From Bacteroidota bacterium (GTDB lineage Bacteria; Bacteroidota; Bacteroidia; Flavobacteriales; Flavobacteriaceae): DNA of 13,474 bases. The stretch covers positions 1 through 13,474 of the forward strand of contig JAEZGB010000151.1 of assembly GCA_023437485.1 (NCBI GenBank). Direction: 5' to 3'. Positions 6,641 to 13,426 of this stretch are shown here, piece after piece. Position numbers and translations under genes: made by a program. The number at the start of each line of letters is the position of its first letter. The stretch's first letter is position 1. The notes beneath the pieces are model-generated. The model was given only the letters and a program-made list of their open reading frames with translations, made no database searches and had not been told where the DNA came from.

Positions 6641-7951
6641 TTATTGACGGCGCGCAGGCAACAATGCCCCATGCGCGGGAACCCGGAGCAACAAGAAAAC
6701 TCCCGCAACAAAAAACACGGCAAGGAACACAATGGCCATCCTTGGACTTCCCATTAGTTGGTCTATCATACCGTAAACCAACATCCCGATCACGATGCCC
6801 ACTTTTTCCGAAACGTCATAAAAACTAAAAAAAGACGCCGTATCCTGTGTGGGCGGAAGCAATTTTGAGTAGGTTGACCGGGAGAGCGACTGGATCCCGC
6901 CCATCACCAGGCCAACCAAAGCGGCCATGATGTAGAATTCCATTGGTTCAGATATAAAATACGCTGCCGCGCACAGTATAGCCCAGACGCTGTTAATGGC
7001 TATCAGCACCGGCAAGTTCCCGAAACGCCCCGAGGCACGTGAGGTCAAAAATGCTCCCAGAACCGCTACGAGCTGGATAAGCAGGATGCAGATGATGAGG
7101 CCCGTAGTGCTTTCGGCTTTACTCGCCCAATTGATTTGGTCTTCGCCAAAATAGGTGGCTACCAACATCACGGTCTGAACCGCCATGCTGTAAACAAAAA
7201 AACCGCCCAGGTACCTTTTAAGCGCCTTGTTATGCGAAAGCATCTGCCACACCTTGCGCAGTTCGAGAAACCCGTTAAAAACAACTTGCCGCGTAACCCT
7301 GTCGCCATTTCGGTTACCCTTTGGCAGATAATGGTAGGTGTACAAACTGAAAAGCATCCACCAAATTCCCACGCCAATAAAGGAATAACGCATCGCCTGG
7401 ACCTTTTGAGCATCTTCGGCGCCCATGATCATAACCAGATTAATGACCAACAGGATGACGCTACCAATGTATCCGAGTGAATATCCGCGGGCACTTATTC
7501 GGTCCTGCTGCTCGGGAAAGGCAATATCAGGCAAGTACGAATTGTAAAATACCAGGCTGCCCCAAAACCCTACCAGACCCAAAAAATAGAACAACAGCCC
7601 AGGGTAAATATTATCGGTGTCGAACCAAAAAAGCCCAATGCAGGAGAGCGCGCCCAGATAGTTAAAAAAACGCATGAAATTTTTCTTGTTGCCTACATAA
7701 TCGGCAATGCCTGAAAGCAAAGGCGAAATGAACGCCACTACCAAAAAGGCCGCCGCGGTAACAAAACTGATTAGCGCGGTATCCTTGACCGTAAAGCCAA
7801 ACACCTTTATATATTCGTGGCCATCGGTAAACAGCGATTTGTAAAAAATGGGAAAGACCGCCGAGGTAATCACCAGAGGATAAACTGAATTGGCCCAGTC
7901 ATAAAAAGCCCAGGCGTTGAGCAGTTTTGCACTGCCTTTGGAATGTTCCAT
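6641..7951 (-). CDS. MFS transporter, UMF1 family (Atg22-like)
   Basis: Predicted inner-membrane transporter of 436 residues; the family is widespread in bacteria and related to yeast vacuolar Atg22, but substrates of the bacterial members are not settled. Family landmarks: NAWAFYDWANSVYPLVI (12-28), ISPLLSGIADYVGNKK (75-90, the MFS loop 2-3 motif), DRISARGYSLGYIGSVILL (150-168), GGIQSLSRSTYSKLLPP (351-367) and FFSFYDVSEKVG (374-385). The hydrophobic pattern fits 12 helices with a central cytoplasmic loop near 205-240 (PKGNRNGDRVTRQ). The ATG at 7951-7949 is preceded without any gap by the U-tract of the terminator of the M48 gene, an unusual arrangement. The small lipoprotein gene follows after 59 bp with its own promoter. 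Confidence 0.88.
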   Translation of the reverse strand: MEHSKGSAKLLNAWAFYDWANSVYPLVITSAVFPIFYKSLFTDGHEYIKVFGFTVKDTALISFVTAAAFLVVAFISPLLSGIADYVGNKKNFMRFFNYLGALSCIGLFWFDTDNIYPGLLFYFLGLVGFWGSLVFYNSYLPDIAFPEQQDRISARGYSLGYIGSVILLVINLVMIMGAEDAQKVQAMRYSFIGVGIWWMLFSLYTYHYLPKGNRNGDRVTRQVVFNGFLELRKVWQMLSHNKALKRYLGGFFVYSMAVQTVMLVATYFGEDQINWASKAESTTGLIICILLIQLVAVLGAFLTSRASGRFGNLPVLIAINSVWAILCAAAYFISEPMEFYIMAALVGLVMGGIQSLSRSTYSKLLPPTQDTASFFSFYDVSEKVGIVIGMLVYGMIDQLMGSPRMAIVFLAVFFVAGVFLLLRVPAHGALLPARRQ

Positions 7952-7983
7952 AAAAAAGAAGCTGCCCTTTTTTGGACAGCTTC
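7952..7983 (-). terminator. Rho-independent terminator of the M48 peptidase gene
   Basis: On the minus strand: a 10-bp stem GAAGCTGTCC / GGGCAGCTTC (one G-U pair) around an A6 loop, followed by T6. It starts 24 bp after the stop of the peptidase gene. The T-run touches the ATG of the UMF1 transporter. Confidence 0.9.
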
Positions 7984-7990
7984 GAAGATA
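7983..7990 (-). promoter_or_regulatory. Possible UMF1 transporter -7 box at the terminator edge
   Basis: Minus-strand TATCTTCG, one mismatch from TAnnTTTG and identical to the box proposed upstream of porQ. Transcription starting about 7 nt further on would begin inside the hairpin, so the transporter mRNA would lack an intact terminator. No clear -33 TTG is present, so this is tentative. Confidence 0.25.
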
Positions 7991-8007
7991 ATGGTTTTTT
8001 TATTCGA

Positions 8008-8826
8008 TTAAAAAGTCTTGCCGAATTTACGGGCCTCCTCTTTAGCCTTGGGAATCAATTTTTTAATATTGTTCATCCGTGTTTTGTCTGACGGGTGGGT
8101 GCTCAAAATCTCGGGTGGCGCTCCTCCTCCGGCCTTGGCCGACATCCTGTCCCAGAATGTCAATGCATTGTCAGGATTGTATCCAGCAATGGCCATGAGC
8201 GTCAGCCCGATCATATCAGCCTCGCTTTCATGGTTTCGGCTAAAGGGCAACATTAGCCCAACCGTCGATCCAATCCCAAAATACTGTTGCCACATTTGCT
8301 GGCGTTCGGCACTTTGGCTACCGGTGGCAAGTGCAACCCCAACAGCGCCAAGTTGCTGCAATTGTGAAGCGCTCATGCGTTGCGCCCCGTGATTTGCCAA
8401 GGCGTGGGCAACCTCATGTCCCATTACGGTGGCCAGACCTGCCTCGGTTTGAGCAACCGGCATCAGTCCGGAATATACCACGATTTTTCCTCCGGGCATA
8501 CACCATGCATTTACGGCTTTGTCGTCAATTAGTTTATATTCCCATTGATAACCTTTAAGGTAGTCGGAATATCCTTTTGCCGCCAAATAGGTTTCAGCGG
8601 CCTGTCGGATCCTGTTGCCCACTTTTTCAACTTCACGGGCGTCGGCGGTTCCGGTAATAACCTTATTTTCTTTCAGGAATTGATCATACTGAGCAAAGGC
8701 AGATGGAAACAACTGTTCGTTGGAAACAAAGTTCAGGTTATTCTTCCCGGTAAAGGGATTTTTGGTGGTACACGCAATCACAAGAAACAGCATGCACGTA
8801 GCCGGAAATAAAATTCGTTTTTTCAT
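8008..8826 (-). CDS. M48-family zinc metallopeptidase lipoprotein (BepA/LoiP-like)
   Basis: A 272-residue periplasm-facing, membrane-anchored metalloprotease, probably in envelope protein quality control by analogy with BepA and LoiP. The N-terminus MKKRILFPATCMLFLVIAC is a lipoprotein signal with C19 lipidated. CTTKNPFTGKNNLNFVSNEQ (19-38) resembles the TGR-L-lV mature start of the family. The zinc motif is GHEVAHALANHG with H137, E138 and H141; the third ligand is probably E200 in NHESEAD. A later STHPSDKTR (242-250) carries H244, at the place of the regulatory histidine loop of BepA. There is no TPR domain, so it resembles LoiP/YcaL in size more than BepA. Start taken at 8826, where the signal peptide begins; upstream in-frame residues do not fit. 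A weak -7-like TATACTTG lies at 8849-8842. It is divergent from the hydrolase at 9018 and has a strong terminator. Confidence 0.92.
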   Translation of the reverse strand: MKKRILFPATCMLFLVIACTTKNPFTGKNNLNFVSNEQLFPSAFAQYDQFLKENKVITGTADAREVEKVGNRIRQAAETYLAAKGYSDYLKGYQWEYKLIDDKAVNAWCMPGGKIVVYSGLMPVAQTEAGLATVMGHEVAHALANHGAQRMSASQLQQLGAVGVALATGSQSAERQQMWQQYFGIGSTVGLMLPFSRNHESEADMIGLTLMAIAGYNPDNALTFWDRMSAKAGGGAPPEILSTHPSDKTRMNNIKKLIPKAKEEARKFGKTF

Positions 8827-8907
8827 CGCGTTAATTTTTAACAAGTATAAAAATACAAAATAGAGCTGCCCGCAGTTTATACCAAATAATAAAAAAGTTT
8901 TATAATT

Positions 8908-8921
8908 CGCAGGCGCCTGCG
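8908..8921. promoter_or_regulatory. 14-bp perfect palindrome in a divergent promoter region
   Basis: CGCAGGCGCCTGCG is a perfect inverted repeat in an otherwise AT-rich 191-bp gap between the divergent M48 peptidase and alpha/beta hydrolase genes. It could be an operator for a dimeric regulator or simply a GC-rich hairpin. No family of regulator is implied by the sequence. Confidence 0.35.
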
Positions 8922-9017
8922 CCATTTCAATAAACCTGCCAAAAATCCCACTAAAGGGTGAGCGCTTGTATTCAAATGTATTTAGGTAATAAGTAACTTG
9001 CGTTCAAAAATGTTCAC

Positions 9018-9875
9018 ATGGCAAAAAAGCCACATCGAAATTTAACTATTCCCAAACCAATCCTGGCCTTTGCTAAATTTTTGCAAATGATTTCCCCGCA
9101 CCTTGCGATGCGTTTTGCGGCCCGGCTGTTTACTACACCCATCCGCCATAAGACCCCGCGGCGGGAACTGTCCATGGACCGCGATTCCCGTCAGGAAACT
9201 CTCCATATCAAGGAAATCAACAAGGCCGTAAACATTTATCACTATGGGTCAGGCCCAAAGATTTTGCTGGTGCACGGCTGGTCAGGCCGCGGAACGCAAC
9301 TGGTCAAATTCGCCGAAGCCCTTAAAAAGGAAGGTTTCTCTACCATTAGTTTTGATGCGCCAGCTCACGGAAAATCACCTGGAAAAACCACCATTATGCC
9401 CGAGTTCATTGCTTCGGTGATGGAGATGGAAAGGAAATTCGGGCCGTTTGAAGCGGCCATCGGACATTCGCTTGGCGGGATGACATTGCTGAATTCGGCC
9501 CGCCAGGGCCTGAAAGTCAAAAGTCTGGTGGTGATTGGCAGCGGTGACATCATCAAGGACATCACCGACGAATTCGTGCAACTTTTAAAGCTCAAACCAA
9601 AAATATCCGATATGATGCGCGCCCGGTTTGACAAAATGTCCGCTCAAACCATGGACAGCTATTCTTCGTACAAAGCAGCATCGGCACTGGAGATTCCAGT
9701 CCTGCTAATCCACGACGAAAACGACGCCGAAGTAAGCATTTCCTGCGCCAGGAACATTCACGCGCATCTCAAATACGGCGAACTGATGGTGACCCGCGGG
9801 CTTGGCCATCGCAAGATTTTGGGCAGTACGGACGTTGTTACTAAAACCGTAACCCATATCAAAAACAATCTATGA
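9018..9875 (+). CDS. Alpha/beta hydrolase
   Basis: A 285-residue cytoplasmic hydrolase of the alpha/beta fold; substrate unknown. After an N-terminal amphipathic segment (about 1-50, with no signal peptide), the core starts near 75 with VNIYHYGSGPKILLVHGWSG, whose HG at 86-87 provides the oxyanion region. The nucleophile elbow is GHSLGG (S151). The likely acid is D236 in HDENDAEV and the histidine is H264 in GLGHRKIL, giving a complete Ser-Asp-His triad. SFDAPAHGKSPG (111-122) is the usual loop after strand 4. The short cap region (about 170-220) is helical. The stop overlaps the ATG of the following msrB by 4 bp (ATGA), so the two are probably translated together. Start ATG at 9018 chosen as the first Met of the open frame after a stop-rich gap. 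Confidence 0.85.
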   Translation: MAKKPHRNLTIPKPILAFAKFLQMISPHLAMRFAARLFTTPIRHKTPRRELSMDRDSRQETLHIKEINKAVNIYHYGSGPKILLVHGWSGRGTQLVKFAEALKKEGFSTISFDAPAHGKSPGKTTIMPEFIASVMEMERKFGPFEAAIGHSLGGMTLLNSARQGLKVKSLVVIGSGDIIKDITDEFVQLLKLKPKISDMMRARFDKMSAQTMDSYSSYKAASALEIPVLLIHDENDAEVSISCARNIHAHLKYGELMVTRGLGHRKILGSTDVVTKTVTHIKNNL

Positions 9876-10348
9876 AGATAACCGCGCTTCTTTTCACCGC
9901 AATTTTGGCAGCCTCGTGCAACGGCCAGTCAAAACCCACGTCAGCGCAGTCAAACCTTCAGGTGGTCAAAACCGATGCGCAATGGAAAAAAGAACTCACC
10001 CCTGAGCAATATCACGTTTTACGGGAAAAAGGAACCGAGCGGCCTTTTACCGGCGAATATGACAGCCATTTTGAAAAGGGCTACTACGCATGCGCAGCGT
10101 GTAACCAAAAGCTTTTTGAATCGCAAACCAAGTACGCTTCGGGTTGCGGATGGCCATCATTTGACCAGGCCATCAAGGGGGCGGTCACCTACAAGGCCGA
10201 CCTTTCATTTGGCATGGAACGCACCGAGGTTTTGTGCAGCGCCTGTGGCGGCCACCTGGGGCATGTATTTGACGACGGGCCCAAACAAACCACCGGCCAG
10301 CGTTACTGTATGAACTCGGTTTCATTGAAGTTCGTCGCTGAAAAATAA
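9872..10348 (+). CDS. msrB: Peptide-methionine (R)-S-oxide reductase MsrB, lipoprotein form
   Basis: Reduces methionine-R-sulfoxide in proteins back to methionine, here in the envelope. The 158-residue product starts MKITALLFTAILAASC, a lipoprotein signal with C16 lipidated; no acidic export signal follows (CNGQSKPTS), so it may face the periplasm. The MsrB domain covers about 36-155. Zinc ligands are the pairs C74/C77 (CAAC) and C122/C125 (CSAC). GCGWPSF (91-97) and HLGHVFDDGP (128-137) are signature segments, and the catalytic cysteine is C146 in QRYCMNS. C92 is a candidate resolving cysteine. The start overlaps the hydrolase stop by 4 bp. A second, cytoplasmic msrB lies 158 bp downstream; the two share LREKGTE, GWPSF and the catalytic region, suggesting an old tandem duplication followed by change of location. 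Confidence 0.95.
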   Translation: MKITALLFTAILAASCNGQSKPTSAQSNLQVVKTDAQWKKELTPEQYHVLREKGTERPFTGEYDSHFEKGYYACAACNQKLFESQTKYASGCGWPSFDQAIKGAVTYKADLSFGMERTEVLCSACGGHLGHVFDDGPKQTTGQRYCMNSVSLKFVAEK

Positions 10349-10350
10349 TT

Positions 10351-10479
10351 TGGGCGTGCCCCGCGCAGGATGTGATAACTCAATTATTACTTTTCAGTGC
10401 GCGGGCCGCGCTGTCCGTTGCAAGTCCTCGGCCATGGGCCTGCGGGCTTTTCACTGCCATCGCTCACGCGGGCTTGCGA
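10351..10479. repeat. GC-rich structured intergenic element between the msrB genes
   Basis: About 130 bp, far more GC-rich than other gaps here. It can fold as a three-way structure: outer stem GCGTG (10354-10358) with CACGC (10465-10469); arm 1 CCCGCGCA (10360-10367) with TGCGCGGG (10398-10405); arm 2 GGCC-ATG-GGCC (10430-10440). On the minus strand it contains GCGTGAGCGATGGCAGTGAA, AAAGCCCGCAG, GGACTTGCAACGGACAGC. From memory, very similar blocks recur between genes in many Flavobacteriia genomes, so I read it as a dispersed element and not as part of either msrB. It could be a mobile repeat, a terminator-like element or an RNA; none of these is shown. Confidence 0.5.
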
Positions 10480-10506
10480 TAAATTTTGTAAATTCAAACT
10501 AAAAAA

Positions 10507-10896
10507 ATGAAGTACGCCATTGAAAAATCTGAAGAGGAATGGTTGCGGCTGTTAGGCCCTGAAAAATACCGAATACTCAGGGAAAAGGGAACTGAGTACG
10601 CGCATTCCGGCCAATACAATTTGCATTTTGACAAGGGAACTTATGTGTGCGGCGCATGTGCCGAACCCCTCTTTGCCAGCGATTCAAAGTTCAATTCACA
10701 CTGCGGCTGGCCGTCATTTGACAAATCGATTCCCGGAAAGGTGGAATATGCAAAAGACAATTCGCACGGAATGCAACGGACTGAAATCCTGTGCGCCACC
10801 TGCGGAAGCCATCTGGGACACGTGTTTGACGACGGGCCAACCCCAACCGGCGAGCGCTACTGTGTCAACAGCCTTTCAATTGATTTCAAGCCATGA
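10507..10896 (+). CDS. msrB: Peptide-methionine (R)-S-oxide reductase MsrB, cytoplasmic form
   Basis: A 129-residue MsrB without signal peptide, so it acts in the cytoplasm on protein-bound methionine-R-sulfoxide. Zinc ligands are C48/C51 (CGAC) and C96/C99 (CATC). HCGWPSF (65-71), HGMQRTEI (87-94) and HLGHVFDDGP (102-111) are the signature segments, and the catalytic cysteine is C119 in ERYCVNS. C66 may resolve the sulfenic acid. The length is that of a bare MsrB domain, with no MsrA fusion. The ATG at 10507 follows an AT-rich leader with a TAAATTTTG (10480-10488) that resembles a -7 box with one extra base. Its stop overlaps the ATG of the next gene by 4 bp, pointing to coupled translation with the endonuclease III homologue. 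Confidence 0.96.
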   Translation: MKYAIEKSEEEWLRLLGPEKYRILREKGTEYAHSGQYNLHFDKGTYVCGACAEPLFASDSKFNSHCGWPSFDKSIPGKVEYAKDNSHGMQRTEILCATCGSHLGHVFDDGPTPTGERYCVNSLSIDFKP

Positions 10897-11528
10897 CCGC
10901 CGGTCATTGGGAAAAGCCTTTTGCCAAATTGATCAAGATTTACCAGGGCAAAACACATCCGCTCGAGTACAAAAATATTTATCAGCTTTTGGTGATGGTC
11001 GTGCTTTCGGCCCAGGATTCGGATGCAAAAATCAATGCGCTGGCTCCCGATTTGTTCGCGGCGTTTCCTAACATGCCGGCCCTGGCAAAAGCCACTCAGG
11101 GGGACCTTCTTCCCTATCTTTCAAAAGTGCGCGGACACCTGAAAAAAATTTCGTGGTTACTGGAGATCGCCCAGGTTGTAAAAACCGATGCAAAGATCCC
11201 CAAAAATATGGAGGCACTCGTGGCATTGAAAGGCATCGGCCGCAAATCAGCAAATGTGATTATGCGCGAGGCCGGCGTGCAAGCCCAGGGCATCATGGTG
11301 GACCTGCACGTTTTACGGGTCATGGACCGAATAGGCGTTTCTCATGCCAAAATTGGCGATTTAATGGAACGTGAACTTATGGACATTTTTCCCGCGAAAA
11401 TGTGGAAAGACCTCGGGATGGCCACCTCATTTTTAGGCCGCGATATCTGCAGGCCGTCCAATCCTGATCACGAATCATGCATCATGAACAAGGTTTGCGA
11501 GTACTGCCTGAATGCACGGATTGGATAA
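10893..11528 (+). CDS. Endonuclease III-family DNA glycosylase (HhH-GPD), altered Fe-S motif
   Basis: A 211-residue base-excision-repair enzyme, the size of E. coli Nth. LSAQDSDAKIN (38-48) matches the LSAQATD region of Nth. The helix-hairpin-helix is LKGIGRKSANVIM (112-124) with the lyase lysine K118; the catalytic aspartate is D137 in VDLHVLRV. Both residues of a bifunctional glycosylase/AP lyase are therefore present. The C-terminal cluster motif is unusual: in place of C-x6-C-x2-C-x5-C it reads C186-x6-H193-x2-C196-x5-C202, with an extra C205. A histidine thus stands where the second cysteine should be. It may be a paralogue with different base preference from the canonical Nth, so no symbol is given. 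The gene overlaps msrB by 4 bp. It converges with the T9SS cargo gene across a 47-bp gap in which I see no clear terminator. Confidence 0.87.
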   Translation: MTAGHWEKPFAKLIKIYQGKTHPLEYKNIYQLLVMVVLSAQDSDAKINALAPDLFAAFPNMPALAKATQGDLLPYLSKVRGHLKKISWLLEIAQVVKTDAKIPKNMEALVALKGIGRKSANVIMREAGVQAQGIMVDLHVLRVMDRIGVSHAKIGDLMERELMDIFPAKMWKDLGMATSFLGRDICRPSNPDHESCIMNKVCEYCLNARIG

Positions 11529-11575
11529 TAGGCGTGTTGAACTAGGAGTAATGTGCCTGCCAGCCTGCAGCCTGA

Positions 11576-13090
11576 TTATTTCCCGACCGATTTGATCACT
11601 GTAATCCCGTGCGAAGTCTTGATCTTGATAAAGTACAGTTGACCTATAGCAGGCGTGAATCCGGTGGCGAATTCAACCGGTGCGTTAAGTTCGGTGATCT
11701 CGGCAAAATGCGTTTTCACAAGCCTGCCAACGATATCGAAGATTTCAATGGTGGCGCGGCCCTGATATTCGGCAATTGAAATATTGAGCCGGTCGCTGAA
11801 CGGATTCGGTGACACCAAAACCTGGTTTCCACCTCGCGACAGTTCCAGCGGGCAGCCTGACTGATTAAGCTCCGCAAGGGTTGTCCCCAGGGAATTTACC
11901 GCATTTCCGTTGGCGGCAAAAGCATCGTTAACCGAATCGATAAGTTCCTGTGACGAATGTCCGTACGGCAATGGGTAATCAATGTTCTCACTGCAGATGT
12001 TCAGCAATGCCGTGACGGCCTCCCTGGCGAGATTGTTGGGCCCTCCGTTGCCTTTTAGATTAAGGACCTGCATCAAAGTCCTGGAGCGCAAAGGCTGGGG
12101 AACATTGAAAACCGCCGAAAGAGGAGTGTTGGGCGAATATGCCGCACACCATTCAGATGCATTGGCCTTCCAATAATCGGCGCCGCAGGCCTCATCCATT
12201 GTGGAGCAAGCACTTACATTTATGGTGGCATAGCTGGTATCGTTCCCGCACATTCCTGCTCCCGAGGCCATCCGATAACGGAAAACACTGGTTGTGGTTT
12301 CGGGCGTTGCGATAAAGATTCCTGTTAATGGATCCAGTTCCCCCCCAGTTCCCGAGATCCTGGTCCACGTTGGGTTGTAGATTTCTTCGCCCGTAATGAT
12401 ATCGTGCAGATTGATTGTGGCCGAAGTACCTTCACATAAAGTCATTTCACCATCCTGTCCAGCTCCGGGATCGGGCCGTTGTGCGCGGTATACGTCAAAT
12501 GTGCACGAAAAACTCCCGCAGGCGCCAGCCGCGCTGTAAACAAAGGTACTGGATGTGGCCTCGGGCGTGCATTCAAATGTGCCCGCCGAAGCATCAAAAA
12601 TACCACCTGTTCCTGATGTCCTGATCCATGTTCCACCGCCCTGCTGACCTGCAGTGGTCAATGCGATTTCAGCATTCAGGTTGAAGGTGGCGCTGTCACC
12701 CTGACACGAGTAGCCTTCCCGCTGTTCAAGTGCATCACCTGAAGTAAAGGTAAGGGTCACCGTCGAAGATGCATCGCCACAATCCGGATCACCCGAAAAA
12801 TAATAACTGAACATAAATATTCCCTGGGTCTGGGAATCAGGTGTAAAAATTCCCGATTCGGCGTCAAAGGACCCACCCCATCCGTAGGCTGTCATCCACC
12901 ATGAACCGCCGGCGGCCTCGCCTGAGATCAGATCGGCTATATTAATGGGCGAAAGATCGCCACACAACACTTGAGAACTTCCGGTCCCGGCGCAGTTTTC
13001 CTGTGCAAAACCCTGGAAGCCAGTGAGGGTGATTAAAAATAAAAGTATTTGAATAAAAAATTTGTTTAGCGAACGTAGAGTTGTTTGCAT
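11576..13090 (-). CDS. T9SS cargo protein with repeated beta domains and type A sorting domain
   Basis: A 504-residue protein predicted to be exported by Sec and then secreted or anchored at the surface by the type IX system. The signal peptide spans about 1-29 (ending GFQGFA, then QENC). Three similar segments follow, each with a Cys, a G-x-W strand, 'SGTGG.FD...G.F' and 'PE.T...F.Y': about 40-118, 125-203 and 214-293. They look like PKD/Ig-type beta repeats. Residues 300-398 form a distinct domain starting CGADYWKANASEWC and including TLMQVLNLKGNGGPNNLAREAV-type helices; it resembles the 'GYWKNH' domain seen in secreted proteins of many bacteria, function unknown. The sorting domain is about 424-504: VSPNPFSDRLNI, IEIFDIVGRLVKT and GQLYFIKIKTSHG, ending SVGK. 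PorQ in this window is part of the machinery that should handle it. The start ATG at 13090 leads directly into the signal peptide. Confidence 0.9.
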   Translation of the reverse strand: MQTTLRSLNKFFIQILLFLITLTGFQGFAQENCAGTGSSQVLCGDLSPINIADLISGEAAGGSWWMTAYGWGGSFDAESGIFTPDSQTQGIFMFSYYFSGDPDCGDASSTVTLTFTSGDALEQREGYSCQGDSATFNLNAEIALTTAGQQGGGTWIRTSGTGGIFDASAGTFECTPEATSSTFVYSAAGACGSFSCTFDVYRAQRPDPGAGQDGEMTLCEGTSATINLHDIITGEEIYNPTWTRISGTGGELDPLTGIFIATPETTTSVFRYRMASGAGMCGNDTSYATINVSACSTMDEACGADYWKANASEWCAAYSPNTPLSAVFNVPQPLRSRTLMQVLNLKGNGGPNNLAREAVTALLNICSENIDYPLPYGHSSQELIDSVNDAFAANGNAVNSLGTTLAELNQSGCPLELSRGGNQVLVSPNPFSDRLNISIAEYQGRATIEIFDIVGRLVKTHFAEITELNAPVEFATGFTPAIGQLYFIKIKTSHGITVIKSVGK

Positions 13091-13234
13091 GGGCTTAGGT
13101 TTATTGCGCAGCGGGGATACTGCGGGATAAAATTATGCACAAACCCCCACGAGCCTCAGAAATTCCGTCAACTTGCAAAAGAACCCGATGAAATACCGTT
13201 TTTAAGAGCTGGCGTTGCCGCGAGCGCAGGAAAT

Positions 13235-13264
13235 AGTCAAAAGTCGAAAGTCAAAAGTCGAAAG
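13235..13264. repeat. Heptamer block AGTCAAA/AGTCGAA (4 units)
   Basis: Four perfect period-7 units, AGTCAAA, AGTCGAA, AGTCAAA, AGTCGAA, plus a partial unit. Units alternate strictly, so the effective period is 14. Blocks of this type are familiar to me from Bacteroidota intergenic DNA. Confidence 0.85.
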
Positions 13265-13271
13265 AAGCTGA

Positions 13272-13313
13272 GAATGACGAATGTCGCACGTCACACGAGG
13301 CGAAGCCGAACTG
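13272..13313. repeat. Inverted counterpart of the lon-side repeat (GAATGAC plus 17-bp segment)
   Basis: Contains GAATGACGAATGTCG (13272-13286), the reverse complement of the GACATTC/GTCATTC heptamers beside lon. At 13297-13313 is GAGGCGAAGCCGAACTG, an exact 17-bp reverse complement of 3116-3132. In both places the 17-bp segment lies just beside the heptamers, so a compound unit is shared. Confidence 0.75.
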
Positions 13314-13323
13314 AGCGAAGCTA

Positions 13324-13342
13324 AATGTCGAACGGAAGCTGC
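13324..13342. repeat. 19-bp direct repeat, copy 1
   Basis: AATGTCGAACGGAAGCTGC occurs exactly here and again at 13427-13445, 103 bp further on. The AATGTCG part continues the GAATGTC heptamer family. Confidence 0.85.
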
Positions 13343-13382
13343 TGTGGCCAAGGAAATGTTTACGATTACCTATCGCGAGCAG

Positions 13383-13402
13383 ATGGCTGATGGCTGACAG
13401 CA
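13383..13402. repeat. Heptamer block ATGGCTG (inverse of the AGC-type)
   Basis: Two ATGGCTG units followed by ACAGC. The reverse complement reads GCTGTCAGCCATCAGCCAT, the same AGCTGTC/AGCCATC family as the blocks near porQ. Confidence 0.6.
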
Positions 13403-13426
13403 ATTTCTGTCGAATGTTACACGACG

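Noticed and set aside
8827..8925. A longer start for the M48 peptidase
   Set aside because: The added 33 residues would precede a proper lipoprotein signal peptide and span the palindrome and promoter region.
9018..11528. A horizontally acquired defence or toxin system
   Set aside because: The genes are a hydrolase, two MsrBs and a repair glycosylase, all ordinary chromosomal families, with no integrase, toxin or nuclease-defence motifs beside them.
11529..11575. A bidirectional terminator between the convergent glycosylase and T9SS cargo genes
   Set aside because: The GCCTGC/GCAGGC-like segments do not form a good stem followed by a T-run in either direction.
13085..13324. A 79-codon plus-strand reading frame at the right end
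   Set aside because: It starts inside the cargo gene's signal peptide on the other strand and runs through repeats; the peptide is low complexity with no known domain.
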